64,000 nucleotides of DNA from an uncultured Bacteroidales bacterium (GCA_934728255.1 CAKVEC010000010.1:30929-94928); one strand, 5' to 3'; shown: positions 26,441 to 35,551, numbered from the stretch's first letter. A program made the numbers and translations. The notes: generated from the sequence alone by a model not told the origin.

Positions 26441-27670
26441 CTATTTCTGTTCCTCGCAACCGCAATCGGGAATATCATTCAGTGCCGATGTAAATACCTC
26501 CAATGCGTCTTTGGTCGTCTCTGTTGCGTGAGGCGTGTCGGGCGCAGGTGGGGTAGTAGGAGTAGTAGGAGTAGGATGTGGGCTGTTATCCGATGGTGTA
26601 TCTTCTATATGCAGCACAAACCGCTTGTAATAGGAGATGAGCAGCGTGGTGATGGGCAAGGCGATAATCATACCCACTACACCGAGCAGCGAACCCCATA
26701 TTGAGAGACAAAGCAATATCATTGCCGGTCCCATACCCGTTACGTTGCCCATAATCTTCGGCGTAAGCACCAGATCCTGAATACTTTGTACAATACAAAA
26801 TACCGCCGTGATACACAGCGCAATCACCCATACGGGTCTGCCCGTCTCCGCTGACTGTATCAATCCGAGCAAAATACACGGAGGGATACCCAACGCCTGC
26901 ATATACGGCACGAGGTTGAAAACTCCGATTATCAACCCCATTGCAATGCCCATCGGCAGACCGATAATCTGAAAACCGATGGCAAACAATATCCCCACAA
27001 TCGACGCAATCAGTGCCTGTCCGCGGAAATAGCCGTTCATGTGTTTGTCGAGGTCGCTCATCAGCATCTGCACGTTCTTGCGATAGTGCGCAGGTACATA
27101 ACTTGCCCAGTTCTTGCTGATTTTCTCATAATCAATCAGCAGAAAAATAATATACAGCAGACACACGAACACCACCGCCAGTCCAGCCAGTGTACTCAGT
27201 CCGCTGCTGATCCAGCCGCCCACTTTCGGCAGCAGGTTCTTGATTGTCTGTTGTATATCCGGGTTGGAGAGAATGTCGGTGAAATCGGTGTTGTTCAAAA
27301 ACTCGGTCAGTTGATCGCTTAGGTGTTCGGGCAGATACTTGTCTGCATCAAAATTGGCGGCAAACTCTTTTGCGCTTTTCGACAGGGTGGTCATTTCTCG
27401 GCTGATAGCGGGTGTCAATGCTGCCACTGCCCCTACCAACAGACCGATAACAAGCAATAACGTAACAATCACCGACAGCACCCTGTTTTTCAGACGGCAC
27501 TTATGCTGGAAAAAGTCCACTATCGGTGCCAGCATATAAGCGATAACAAAACTGACCAAGAACGGTAACAGTACTCCGCTCAATCGCTTGATAAGCAGGA
27601 ACAATGCCACAAACACGGCTATCGAAATCAGTCCGCGGATAATCGTATCTCTGTCGAAAGTCTTTTTCAT
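26441..27670 (-). CDS. AI-2E family transporter (PerM/YdiK-like permease)
   Basis: A 409-residue inner-membrane protein. Hydrophobic helices at the start (LISIAVFVALFLLI, GVLLPFLVSFVIAYMLAPIVDFF) are followed by the family's conserved loop and helices (GIPPCILLGLIQSAETGRP, LTPKIMGNVTGMGPAMILL, LLGVVGMIIALPITTLLISYYKRF). The C-terminal ~55 residues are a low-complexity Thr/Pro tail (PTPTTPTTPPAPDTPHA) ending in CGCEEQK. Members export small molecules or ions, and the substrate here is unknown. It ends in TAG, showing that TAG serves as a real stop in this genome. The kinase-like gene lies 25 bp upstream on the same strand. Confidence 0.9.
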   Translation of the reverse strand: MKKTFDRDTIIRGLISIAVFVALFLLIKRLSGVLLPFLVSFVIAYMLAPIVDFFQHKCRLKNRVLSVIVTLLLVIGLLVGAVAALTPAISREMTTLSKSAKEFAANFDADKYLPEHLSDQLTEFLNNTDFTDILSNPDIQQTIKNLLPKVGGWISSGLSTLAGLAVVFVCLLYIIFLLIDYEKISKNWASYVPAHYRKNVQMLMSDLDKHMNGYFRGQALIASIVGILFAIGFQIIGLPMGIAMGLIIGVFNLVPYMQALGIPPCILLGLIQSAETGRPVWVIALCITAVFCIVQSIQDLVLTPKIMGNVTGMGPAMILLCLSIWGSLLGVVGMIIALPITTLLISYYKRFVLHIEDTPSDNSPHPTPTTPTTPPAPDTPHATETTKDALEVFTSALNDIPDCGCEEQK

Positions 27671-27695
27671 TGTACAAGGTATTTCATAGTGTCAG

Positions 27696-28574
27696 TTACA
27701 TCGTCGGCACCACATCTCCACGATGGTATTCTGCCAGCCCTTGTACCGGGTCTTGCAGCACTAGCCCCATTGTAAACCCGTAGTCGCCCATCACCTGCTC
27801 CAGCACCGATTTGTAGTAGTACGCTACCGACCCGACAAACCCCACGGGCATACTCTCTTTTTCCGCCTCTGTAGTGTAGTATTGCGCCACGTTGCGTGTT
27901 ACAAACTGCGCAAAATGGTCGTACACAAGGTTGTAAATCCGCTTGTCATCTATGTTGTCTGCGCAGAAACGGGCAAGGTTGGCAAGCCAGCGGTTCGGAA
28001 ACGGCTGGCGATAGACGTGCTCTATTATATCTGCCTGGGTAATATCGTATTGCGATAGGAAACGCTCTTTTAACTCCTCTCCCATTTGGTTTTTCAGCAA
28101 ATCGCTTACCAGGCGCTTGCCCAATGTGGCGGCGGAACCCTCATCGCCTAAAATAAAGCCTAATGACGGTACATTCCACACGATTTTCTCGCCGTCGTAC
28201 AGGCACGAGTTGCTCCCCGTTCCGAGGATACATGCCACACCTTTCCGGTGTCCGAGCAGCCCCCGAGCAGCCCCCACCATATCCGATGCCACTTCCGCCT
28301 GTGCTTTTTTGAATACCCCCTCTATCGCTTGTTTCACAAACGGGGCTTTCTCCGGCGTACAGCCCGCACCATAGAAAAACACGTGTGTTATCGTCCCGGC
28401 CCAAAGCATAGATGCCATCTGCGGAAGCAACTGGTTGCATATGGAGTTGCGCATCGCATCGCTGGTCTGAAACAGCGGATTGATGCCGTCGGTCATAAAC
28501 TCCGCCTTGTGTCCGTTGGCGGCGATCAGGCACCAGTGTGCCTTCGTCGAACCCGAATCTGCTATCAAAATCAT
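27696..28574 (-). CDS. N-acetylglucosamine kinase-like protein, BadF/BadG/BcrA/BcrD ATPase family
   Basis: A 292-residue ASKHA-fold sugar kinase. Phosphate-1 motif is LIADSGSTKAHWCLI, phosphate-2 is CILGTGSNSCLYDG, and GFILGDEGSAATLGKRLV is the family signature. Members phosphorylate GlcNAc or related amino sugars, as in peptidoglycan or mucin salvage. It lies just upstream of the AI-2E permease gene on the same strand. A TAACTTTG box at 28594-28601 may be its promoter, with a weak -33. Confidence 0.88.
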   Translation of the reverse strand: MILIADSGSTKAHWCLIAANGHKAEFMTDGINPLFQTSDAMRNSICNQLLPQMASMLWAGTITHVFFYGAGCTPEKAPFVKQAIEGVFKKAQAEVASDMVGAARGLLGHRKGVACILGTGSNSCLYDGEKIVWNVPSLGFILGDEGSAATLGKRLVSDLLKNQMGEELKERFLSQYDITQADIIEHVYRQPFPNRWLANLARFCADNIDDKRIYNLVYDHFAQFVTRNVAQYYTTEAEKESMPVGFVGSVAYYYKSVLEQVMGDYGFTMGLVLQDPVQGLAEYHRGDVVPTM

Positions 28575-28630
28575 AGTTGTATCGTTTTGCCCGCAAAGTT
28601 ATGAAAAATCTTTCATATACCGAAATAAAA

Positions 28631-28690
28631 TGAATGGTTAATTAATGGTTTAATTATATGTTCCTTTCCAAAATAACGTCTAATTGTTAT
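28631..28690. repeat. AT-rich dispersed repeat, copy 2
   Basis: AATGGTTAATTAATGG then TTTAATTATATGTTCCTTTCC and AATAACGTCTAATTGT, matching the order of parts in the copies at 19952, 50634 and 56461. Confidence 0.65.
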
Positions 28691-28740
28691 ACTGGTACAC
28701 TTTTTGAAATACCTGTAAAAACACTAAAAACACAACAACA

Positions 28741-29430
28741 ATGAAAAACAATCTTTTTGCTGCCTGCGTGGTGGCGTTGGGTCTCGCTTTGGCGGGAATG
28801 TTTGTTTATCTTGGGTTCCGCACCTATGCCGCCAAGGATCGTTCCGTGGTGGTCAAAGGGCTTTCTACGCGCGATGTACAGGCGGACTATGCCGTTTGGC
28901 CTATGTCTTTTACAGTCCATGGCAACGACCTCCCCACGGCTTACAAGGACATCAATACCGTCACCGAAACCGTCAAACGTTTTCTGATGGACAAGGGTTT
29001 TGCCGAGTCCGACTTGCGTGTGGGCAGCACCTCCGTACAGGATATGTGGAGCAATTACTATGGCGACCGTCGTCCCGACTATCGCTACTCGCTCGACAGG
29101 ACGATAGTCGTCAGCACCGCCGATGTGTCCCGTGTCGTGGCATCTCAGGGCTGCCAGAGCGAACTGCTCGGGCGGGGGATTATCGTCAATTCGCAGGACT
29201 GGAATCTAGATTATCAGTTCAACGGACTGACCGAACTCAAGCCGCAGATGATTGAGGAAGCCACCAAGAACGCACGCACCGTGGCGCAGAAATTCGCCGA
29301 TGATGCCAATTGCTCGCTGGGCAGCATCCGAAGTGCCTACCAGGGGCAGTTCTCGGTTGAGAGCGACCAGTACCAGCCGTGGATCAAGCACGTACGTGTC
29401 GTTACCACGATTGACTATTATTTGAATTAG
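28741..29430 (+). CDS. SIMPL (DUF541) domain protein
   Basis: A 229-residue protein with one N-terminal membrane anchor (LFAACVVALGLALAGMFVYLGF) and a periplasmic SIMPL domain: RSVVVKGLSTRDVQADYAVWPMSF at the start, TSVQDMW, YRYSLDRTIVV, and ATKNARTVAQKFADDANCSLG near the end. The family occurs widely in Gram-negative envelopes, and its biochemical role is unclear. It ends in TAG and overlaps the 3' end of the convergent sprT-like gene by 29 bp. Confidence 0.88.
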   Translation: MKNNLFAACVVALGLALAGMFVYLGFRTYAAKDRSVVVKGLSTRDVQADYAVWPMSFTVHGNDLPTAYKDINTVTETVKRFLMDKGFAESDLRVGSTSVQDMWSNYYGDRRPDYRYSLDRTIVVSTADVSRVVASQGCQSELLGRGIIVNSQDWNLDYQFNGLTELKPQMIEEATKNARTVAQKFADDANCSLGSIRSAYQGQFSVESDQYQPWIKHVRVVTTIDYYLN

Positions 29431-30112
29431 CCGGCCTTACTGTGTGTCCGTCATAGAGTATCGGACGTGCATCGGATAATGCGTCTGTCAGTTCTTCCGT
29501 GTTGCCAATCAGATAAATACGTAGTGCATTCGACGACGGGTACTTGCCAAAGTACCCGTTTTTTGTCAGATACCATTCGATTCGCTCTATCGGAAAATGC
29601 ACCGGTGCGGTGTTGTGAAAATGCACTATCGACCGCACTTGTTTGGGTACAATCTTTACCCCAGTCCGTCCGTCTTTGAAGTGTATGACACCCACTACCC
29701 GCACTTTCTCTTTGCCCGCGGCTTGTGTCTGTTGCTCGTCGGTCAGCCGGTGCGTAATGGCTATATGCCGCTTGCCCTCTTGGTTGATACGGGTCATCAT
29801 CTGTCGGAACAACTGCCCGTGCGACGAGGTGTCCTCCAACTGGTGGTAGCCTATGTAGTAGTGTATCATCTCGTGCAGTATCGTGTCTTCTATCACCTCC
29901 TCGGGCAGGTCAATCCGTGTGTTGATACGCAGTATAAAATCCGTGTTTTTGGTCTTGCCGAACAAGCCCTGCCTAACTTTCCGGTATGATACTTTCCCGA
30001 GAAATCCTTTGGCATTGCTCAGCCTGACGGGTATCTCCGGCAATACACCGTCAAAATACAATGCGTTGTATTCCGCAAACTTCCTTTCTATATATTCTTT
30101 TGTCGCAATCAT
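29402..30112 (-). CDS. SprT-like zinc metalloprotease domain protein
   Basis: A 236-residue protein. The SprT-like domain holds TILHEMIHYYIGY (HExxH zinc site) at about residue 76, followed by HGQLFRQMMTRIN with the third His. The C-terminal ~100 residues are an extra beta-rich part (RSIVHFHNTAPVHFPIERIEWYL). The start at 30112 (MIATKEYIERKFAEYN) is chosen because the region above it is promoter, 30146-30177. SprT-like proteins cleave or remodel DNA-bound proteins in some organisms. That role is not shown for this form. Confidence 0.85.
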   Translation of the reverse strand: MIATKEYIERKFAEYNALYFDGVLPEIPVRLSNAKGFLGKVSYRKVRQGLFGKTKNTDFILRINTRIDLPEEVIEDTILHEMIHYYIGYHQLEDTSSHGQLFRQMMTRINQEGKRHIAITHRLTDEQQTQAAGKEKVRVVGVIHFKDGRTGVKIVPKQVRSIVHFHNTAPVHFPIERIEWYLTKNGYFGKYPSSNALRIYLIGNTEELTDALSDARPILYDGHTVRPANSNNSQSW

Positions 30113-30145
30113 AAATATCTGTGCCGGTTTAGTCCAAATCTTCTG

Positions 30146-30177
30146 CAAAATTACCCCAAATTTCTCACCTTTACAAT
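30146..30177 (-). promoter_or_regulatory. Promoter of the sprT-like gene
   Basis: On the minus strand, ATTG (30177-30174), 20 bp, TAATTTTG (30153-30146). Confidence 0.72.
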
Positions 30178-30193
30178 ACTTTTTTTTATATTT

Positions 30194-30225
30194 CTTGTAT
30201 ATGTCCGAATTATTTTGTAATTTTG
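30194..30225 (+). promoter_or_regulatory. Promoter of glycan cluster 1
   Basis: CTTG (30194-30197), 20 bp, TAATTTTG (30218-30225). Transcription would run through the GGGTGATTA repeats at 30278-30340 before the first gene at 30381. Confidence 0.72.
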
Positions 30226-30277
30226 TCGCGCTGATACGATAAATGGGCACGCATATACTTTGTGTTGATTACATCGG

Positions 30278-30340
30278 GTGATTATCGGGTGATTATGGGG
30301 TGATTAACGGGTGATTATGGGGTGATTAACGGGTGATTGT
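30278..30340 (+). repeat. Tandem GGGTGATTA units, locus 1
   Basis: Six units of GGGTGATTA/TG with 2-3 variable bases between them. The same core is tandem at 35545-35583 and 59822-59866. Here it lies in the predicted 5' leader of glycan cluster 1. Confidence 0.85.
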
Positions 30341-30380
30341 GCTTATATATACGGATGAATGACGAAAATATATTGGTAAA

Positions 30381-30809
30381 ATGGCTAAAATTGAATACAT
30401 AGACCCTGTCGCCTCTATGTCGGGGCGCATTAGTAAGAAGGACAAGAGCAGTACCGTCCTCCGCAAGAAGCACTATCGTGATGAGCGCGGACGTGTTATT
30501 GCCGAGGGACGCAACGAGTCGTATTGTGTTCAGAACCCCCGTGATTACAAGAAGCACCCGCCCCGCGGCGAGGAACTGCGCAACATCACCCTCTTTCAGC
30601 AGGCGGCACGTCTTGCCAAGCAGGAGCGGGAAGACCCCGCCCGTTTGGCTTATTGGACAGAGCGTTTCAATGCCCAACTCCGCCACGGCGAACCCGATGC
30701 ACCCCTTGACCCCGCCACCGGTCGTCCCCGCATCTACCACCGCCTCCACATCTTCATCCACTCCGCCATCCTCCGCAACTTGAAACAACAACTTGATACA
30801 GATAAATAA
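30381..30809 (+). CDS. Unrecognised glycan-cluster head protein, paralogue 1
   Basis: A 142-residue soluble, basic protein with no signal or membrane segment. It shares a clear pattern with the protein at 35800: IDPVxSMxGxISKK, then KxYRDERGxVIAxG, NPRDxKKxPP, LFxxAxR, RxAYWxxRFxAQL, and a C-terminal RxYHxLxxFIxxxI helix. Both copies open a glycan biosynthesis cluster. I do not recognise the family. A regulatory role (for example acting on transcription of the cluster, as UpxY/UpxZ do in Bacteroides) is only a guess from position. Its TAA abuts the next ATG. Confidence 0.8.
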   Translation: MAKIEYIDPVASMSGRISKKDKSSTVLRKKHYRDERGRVIAEGRNESYCVQNPRDYKKHPPRGEELRNITLFQQAARLAKQEREDPARLAYWTERFNAQLRHGEPDAPLDPATGRPRIYHRLHIFIHSAILRNLKQQLDTDK

Positions 30810-31958
30810 ATGACCGACGTACAGAAACTGTCAAATAATATGTCTGCTCCCATTACCGTAACCTCCCCGCTCCTCCCGCCGCTGGATGAGTTTATTTCCT
30901 ACCTGCAACAGATCTGGGACAGCAAATGGATTACCAACAACGGCTCCTTTCATAAGCAGTTGGAGCAGGCGCTTGCCGCCCACCTCGGTGTAGAATACCT
31001 TTCGTTATTCACCAACGGCACCCTTCCGCTCATCACCGCTTTGCAGGCGTTGGGCATTACGGAGGGTGAAGTCATCACCACGCCTTATTCATTTGTGGCA
31101 ACCACCCATTCTATATGGTGGAACAAACTGACGCCCGTCTTTGTGGATGTCCTCCCCGGGAATGGCAATATAGACCCCTCCAAGATAGAAGCCGCTATCA
31201 CGGACAAAACGGTCGCCATCATGCCTGTTCATGTCTATGGCTGCCCGTGTGATGTGGAAGCCATTGATGCCATCGCCCGAAAACATAATCTCAAAGTCAT
31301 CTATGATGCTGCCCATGCTTTCGGTGTTACGTACAAAGGACGTTCTGTTCTTGAATGGGGCGACATCAGCACATTGAGTTTCCATGCCACCAAGGTGTAC
31401 AACACCGTTGAAGGCGGTGCCATGGTCGTGCATAGTGCGGAAATGAAGTACGATGTGGACAATCTGAAGAATTTCGGCTTCCGTGGTGAGACAACGGTTG
31501 TCGCACCGGGCATCAACTCCAAGATGGACGAGATGCGTGCTGCCTATGGTCTGCTCAACCTGCGTCAGGTGGACGCTGCCATTGCTGTCCGCAAACGGGT
31601 TGCCGAGAAGTACGTGGAAGCCCTCGAAGATGTAAAAGGAATAGAACTATTTCCTTATGAAATCAATCCGACCTTCAAGTGGAACTATGCTTATTTCCCG
31701 ATTTTGGTAACAGAGGAGTATCGAATGTCCCGCGATGCCTTGTATGAGTTTATGAAGACGCAGAACGTATTGGGTCGTCGTTATTTCTATCCTCTCATAA
31801 CAGCCTTCGAGCCATACAGAACCTATCCGAGTGCAGACGAAGCAAACCTCCCTGTTGCCAATCGCCTCGCCTCCCAAGTCATCTGCCTCCCTATGCACCA
31901 CGCTTTGACAGATGAGGATATAGAAAAAGTAATTTGTGCACTTATTGGTAAAGAGTGA
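30810..31958 (+). CDS. DegT/DnrJ/EryC1/StrS family sugar aminotransferase
   Basis: A 382-residue PLP enzyme that aminates keto-sugar nucleotides. Seen are SLFTNGTLPLITALQALG (PLP phosphate site), YDAAHAFGV (Asp for the pyridine N), and SFHATKVYNTVEGG with the Schiff-base Lys. The C-terminal YFYPLITAFEPY and LPMHHALTDEDIEKV are typical. ATG 30810 follows the upstream stop directly, and ATG 30840 (MSAPITVTSPL) is an equally good start. It probably makes an amino sugar for the glycan. Confidence 0.92.
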   Translation: MTDVQKLSNNMSAPITVTSPLLPPLDEFISYLQQIWDSKWITNNGSFHKQLEQALAAHLGVEYLSLFTNGTLPLITALQALGITEGEVITTPYSFVATTHSIWWNKLTPVFVDVLPGNGNIDPSKIEAAITDKTVAIMPVHVYGCPCDVEAIDAIARKHNLKVIYDAAHAFGVTYKGRSVLEWGDISTLSFHATKVYNTVEGGAMVVHSAEMKYDVDNLKNFGFRGETTVVAPGINSKMDEMRAAYGLLNLRQVDAAIAVRKRVAEKYVEALEDVKGIELFPYEINPTFKWNYAYFPILVTEEYRMSRDALYEFMKTQNVLGRRYFYPLITAFEPYRTYPSADEANLPVANRLASQVICLPMHHALTDEDIEKVICALIGKE

Positions 31959-32001
31959 GAGTACAATAAATTCTTAATGAATCACTTGAGAATTTAGACT
32001 T

Positions 32002-33168
32002 ATGATTCAAACAAGCAATATCGCAAATAGCATCCAAACATCATTCACTCGCCAATTATTTAATATGGCAAAGGAATATGATGATGTAATAGATTTTACA
32101 TTGGGTGATCCTGATGTACAACCTCATTCTGCAATCAAGCAGGCGGCGTGTAGGGCTATTCTTGACGGCAAAACACGTTATTCTCAAAATGCCGGTTTGC
32201 TCGAACTGCGCCAAACTATAGCAACATACTACCAGCGTAAAGAAGGTTTGCAATATCAGCCGGACAGCGAAATTATGGTCTCTGTCGGTGCTATGGAGGG
32301 GCTTTATCTTGCTTTATTGGCACTGTTGAATGAGGGGGATGAGGTTATTATTCCCGCTCCATACTATGTCAATTATACCCAAATGGTATCAATGTGCCAC
32401 GCGATACCTGTTGTCGTGGATAATCCTGATCAAACTGACTTGTCTTTTCGTTTGGAGGATATTGAAAGGGCAGTAACCCCGAGGACACGTGCCATCATTA
32501 TCAATACCCCTTCAAATCCAACGGGACGCGTTTTGTCGCAAGAGATTTTGCAGGGTATTTCCGATATAGCCAAGAGGTATGATTTGATTGTTATTGCCGA
32601 TGAAGTGTACAAATGCTTGATTTATGATAAGCAGGAATGGAGGAGTATTGCCCATATAGAGGGAATGCGTGAACGGACTATTCTGGTTAATTCGTTGAGC
32701 AAAGAGTTTTGTATGACGGGGTATCGCATAGGCTATGTGTTGGCACCGAATGAGGTCGTTTCGGCAATGACAAAATTGCAGGAGAATGTCGCAGCCTGTG
32801 CACCTCTCCCCAGCCAGTATGCCGCTATGGAGGCTTTAGGGAGTAATGAGGATTATTCCAAAGATATGGTACGTATTTTTTCGGAACGGAAAAATTGTAT
32901 TGTTGGTGGAATAAGCCAAATACAAGGGCTGAAATGTAATGCACCTGATGCAACATTCTACTTAATGGTGGATATTTCAAGCACGGGAATGAATAGTGTG
33001 GATTTTGCCGTTGCGTTACTCCGTTCGCAGCATGTAGCAGTTGTGCCGGGGATAACGTATGGTAAGTGTTGCGACCGATATGTCCGTATTGCTTTTACGC
33101 GCGAATTGGATTATATTAAAGAGGGTATCCGCCGTATAGCGCAATTTATGGAGGAGATTCGTAAATGA
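32002..33168 (+). CDS. Class I/II pyridoxal-phosphate aminotransferase
   Basis: A 388-residue fold-type I aminotransferase. Motifs are DFTLGDPDVQPH, SVGAMEGLYLALLAL, IINTPSNPTGRVLS, DEVYKCLIYD and NSLSKEFCMTGYRIGYVLA with the catalytic Lys. This branch works on amino acids such as aspartate or alanine. In this cluster it lies directly before an ATP-grasp ligase (4-bp overlap), so it may supply an amino acid that is then ligated to a sugar. That is an inference. Confidence 0.88.
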   Translation: MIQTSNIANSIQTSFTRQLFNMAKEYDDVIDFTLGDPDVQPHSAIKQAACRAILDGKTRYSQNAGLLELRQTIATYYQRKEGLQYQPDSEIMVSVGAMEGLYLALLALLNEGDEVIIPAPYYVNYTQMVSMCHAIPVVVDNPDQTDLSFRLEDIERAVTPRTRAIIINTPSNPTGRVLSQEILQGISDIAKRYDLIVIADEVYKCLIYDKQEWRSIAHIEGMRERTILVNSLSKEFCMTGYRIGYVLAPNEVVSAMTKLQENVAACAPLPSQYAAMEALGSNEDYSKDMVRIFSERKNCIVGGISQIQGLKCNAPDATFYLMVDISSTGMNSVDFAVALLRSQHVAVVPGITYGKCCDRYVRIAFTRELDYIKEGIRRIAQFMEEIRK

Positions 33169-34379
33169 AAAAGTTGTTGATGTTGGGGGGCAGTCTTTAT
33201 CAGACTTATGCCATCAAAGAGGCAAAAAGGCTTGGGTATTATGTAATAACGTGTGATTATCTGCCCGATAATCCGGGACATCGGTTTGCTGATGAATACC
33301 ACAATGTCAGCACTACTGATAAAGATGCCGTCTTGGCGTTAGCCCGAGAACTATGTGTGGATGGTATTGTTGCGTATGCCAGTGACCCTGCTGCTCCGAC
33401 TGCTGCTTACGTGGCGGAACAGATGGGCTTGCCAACCTCTCCCTATAAAAGTGTGGAGATTTTGTCGAACAAAGATTTGTTTCGCGAATATCTGCAGCAA
33501 AACGGTTTCAATTGTCCCAAGGCAATGGGATTTACTACGTATGAGGAGGCTTTGTCGCATATTGATGAGTTTCGATTGCCGGTTATGGTCAAACCCGTTG
33601 ATTCTTCAGGAAGCAAGGGCATCAACAAGATGACTGACAAGGCGCAACTTAAAGCCTTTGTCGAAGATGCATTGCGTTATTCGCGTCGCAAACGTTTTTT
33701 GATAGAGGAGTTTATTGTTAAGAAAGGGCATCAAATTTCCGGTGACGCTTTTTCCGTGGGTGGTAAGTTGGTGTTTCATTGCTTGGGAAATGAATTTTAT
33801 GACCCTAATTGTGATAAAGATTTTGCTCCATTGGGAGAGTGCTGGCCATTCCAAATGGAACATAAATACATTGAAGACCTCGAAATACAATTACAACGGC
33901 TGATGACGCTTCTCAATATGAAAAGCAATGCTTATAATGTAGAAGCCATTGTGGGAGAAGATGACAAGGTTTATTTGTTGGAACTTGGGGCGCGTAGCGG
34001 GGGCAGTTTGATACCGCAAGTCGTAGAGTGTGCTACGGGAATCAATATGGTAACGTGGGTGGTGCAGGCTGCAGCGGGAGACCCGATAGATTTGTCTGTG
34101 CTTAACGGTAAAAAAGAAATGCCGATCCGTGGTTATTGGTCAAACTATATGGTGCATTCCAATGCTACGGGATTGTTTCAATCTATATCATTTGATAAGG
34201 ATTTTGAACAGAAACATCTCATCACTTTTGTCAATGATTTGAAAGTGGGTACACCCGTACATCGGTTTCGTGATGCGCAAGATTGTATAGGCGAATTTAT
34301 CTTGAAATATGATTCTATCCGGCAGATGTTCGAGGTTATCAAGAATATGGAGAACTATATCAACGTAGAAGTAAAATGA
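33165..34379 (+). CDS. ATP-grasp ligase
   Basis: A 404-residue carboxylate-amine ligase of the carbamoyl-phosphate-synthase-like ATP-grasp group. The N-terminal Rossmann-like part is MKKLLMLGGSLYQTYAIKEA. The ATP-binding core has VMVKPVDSSGSKGINKM (P-loop-like), FLIEEFIVKKGHQISGDAF and YLLELGARSGGSLIPQ with the metal-binding acidic residues. It overlaps the aminotransferase and acyltransferase genes by 4 bp each, so the three form one unit. The acceptor is unknown. Confidence 0.88.
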   Translation: MKKLLMLGGSLYQTYAIKEAKRLGYYVITCDYLPDNPGHRFADEYHNVSTTDKDAVLALARELCVDGIVAYASDPAAPTAAYVAEQMGLPTSPYKSVEILSNKDLFREYLQQNGFNCPKAMGFTTYEEALSHIDEFRLPVMVKPVDSSGSKGINKMTDKAQLKAFVEDALRYSRRKRFLIEEFIVKKGHQISGDAFSVGGKLVFHCLGNEFYDPNCDKDFAPLGECWPFQMEHKYIEDLEIQLQRLMTLLNMKSNAYNVEAIVGEDDKVYLLELGARSGGSLIPQVVECATGINMVTWVVQAAAGDPIDLSVLNGKKEMPIRGYWSNYMVHSNATGLFQSISFDKDFEQKHLITFVNDLKVGTPVHRFRDAQDCIGEFILKYDSIRQMFEVIKNMENYINVEVK

Positions 34380-35082
34380 GTAACTTGGTAATTATTGGTA
34401 TTTCTGATACGGCAGACAGGATTATTCGTTTTGTTAATCGCTATTGTCTGTTTAATGTAATAGGTTGTGCGGTTGATAAATTGTATATTCCTGAAAATGA
34501 GAGTGTTGAAATAGGGGGGGCTGCTACCGCGTTTGGGATTTGGAACATTTGGAAGAGCATATAGATGTGGACAATGATTATGTTTTTGTTGCATTATTAT
34601 GGAATCGTTTGAATGCCGATCGCCGTTTTTTGTTTGAGAAAGTACAACAGATGAATCGCTTCAAGTTTGCCAACATCATCTCCCCGGATGCGATAGTTCG
34701 TGGAGAAATTAAGGGCGTTAATTGCTGGGTTTGTGATAATGTGATTATTCAAGAACAGACGGTTGTGGAAGATGATGTATTTGTTATGGATAAAGCCTTT
34801 GTTGGTCATCGTTCTATTGTTAAACCGCATTCTTTTTTGGCAGCGGGAGCAATGGTGATGGGGAGTGTTATTGTGGGCGAACAATCATATATTGGTGTCA
34901 ATGCCAGCATATTTGATGGTACGCATATCGGGAATAAATGTCTTGTCGGAGCCTGCACGTATGTGAAACGAAATATTCCTGATTTTAGTACCATTAAAAC
35001 CTCGTCAGACGCTTTTGTTATCAAAACGTATTCAGAAACAGAAATCGAAAACAAATGGCTTGCCCGTAAAAATGTCCGATAG
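34376..35082 (+). pseudogene. Left-handed beta-helix acyltransferase (PglD/NeuD-like), frameshifted in a G7 tract
   Basis: The first frame reads MSNLVIIGISDTADRI to VEIGG. It is closed after 62 codons because a run of seven G (34514-34520) shifts the frame. With six G the text continues as GGCYRVWDLEHLEEHIDVDN and joins the downstream frame, which has hexapeptide repeats (ANIISPDAIVRGEIKG, VVEDDVFVMDKAFVGH, SIVGEQSYIGVNASI type) and ends at TAG 35082. PglD-like enzymes N-acetylate amino sugar nucleotides. Because the lesion is one base in a homopolymer, reversible slippage (phase variation) or a read error are both possible. Confidence 0.85.
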
Positions 35083-35113
35083 GAAATGGCAATGTCGAAT
35101 AGAAACGAAATAT

Positions 35114-35551
35114 ATGATACATATTTCCATAGACCAAATAAACACCCAAGATGTCTATGCACATTTCATAGATTGTCAAACGCATATAGATGGCGTTAAT
35201 CTTGTCGAGTATGCTTGTAAAATTCGGCAAAACGCCACTACCACAGAGTTGTGGGATGCCGATACGTTGGTCGGTCTCTGCGCATGCTATATGAACGACT
35301 ATGCGACGCGAACCGCCTACATCACCCATATTGCTATCTCCCCTCAATATCGTGGCTGCGGATACGGCAAGCAACTTTTGGAGCAAACCATTGACTTGGC
35401 AACAGAGAAAGGCTTTCGGCATCTCAATTTAGAAGTTGTTAAAACCAATACTCCTGCCCTTACCCTCTACCAATCTCACCATTTTATCATTATCGAAGAC
35501 CGCAACACCAAGTATCTAATGTCCTTGCATCTAGCCGACAAGAGTAGGTGA
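35114..35551 (+). CDS. GNAT family N-acetyltransferase
   Basis: A 145-residue acetyl-CoA-dependent acetyltransferase. The conserved motif A is AYITHIAISPQYRGCGYGKQLLEQ (pyrophosphate loop QYRGCGYGK). NTPALTLYQSHHF is motif B. The start at 35114 begins the domain, and a longer form from ATG 35072 overlapping the previous gene is possible. Its TGA stop is formed by the first unit of the AGGTGATTAG tandem repeat. In this cluster it probably acetylates an amino group on a sugar or linked amino acid. Confidence 0.85.
   Translation: MIHISIDQINTQDVYAHFIDCQTHIDGVNLVEYACKIRQNATTTELWDADTLVGLCACYMNDYATRTAYITHIAISPQYRGCGYGKQLLEQTIDLATEKGFRHLNLEVVKTNTPALTLYQSHHFIIIEDRNTKYLMSLHLADKSR

Noticed and set aside
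26193..26465. 90-residue protein upstream of the small lipoprotein
   Set aside because: The frame runs through the promoter at 26360-26391 and into the end of the AI-2E gene, and the text has no protein-like pattern.
30278..30340. CRISPR array
   Set aside because: The units are 11-12 bp in direct tandem with no unique spacers and no cas genes. The same holds for 35545, 59822 and 19074.
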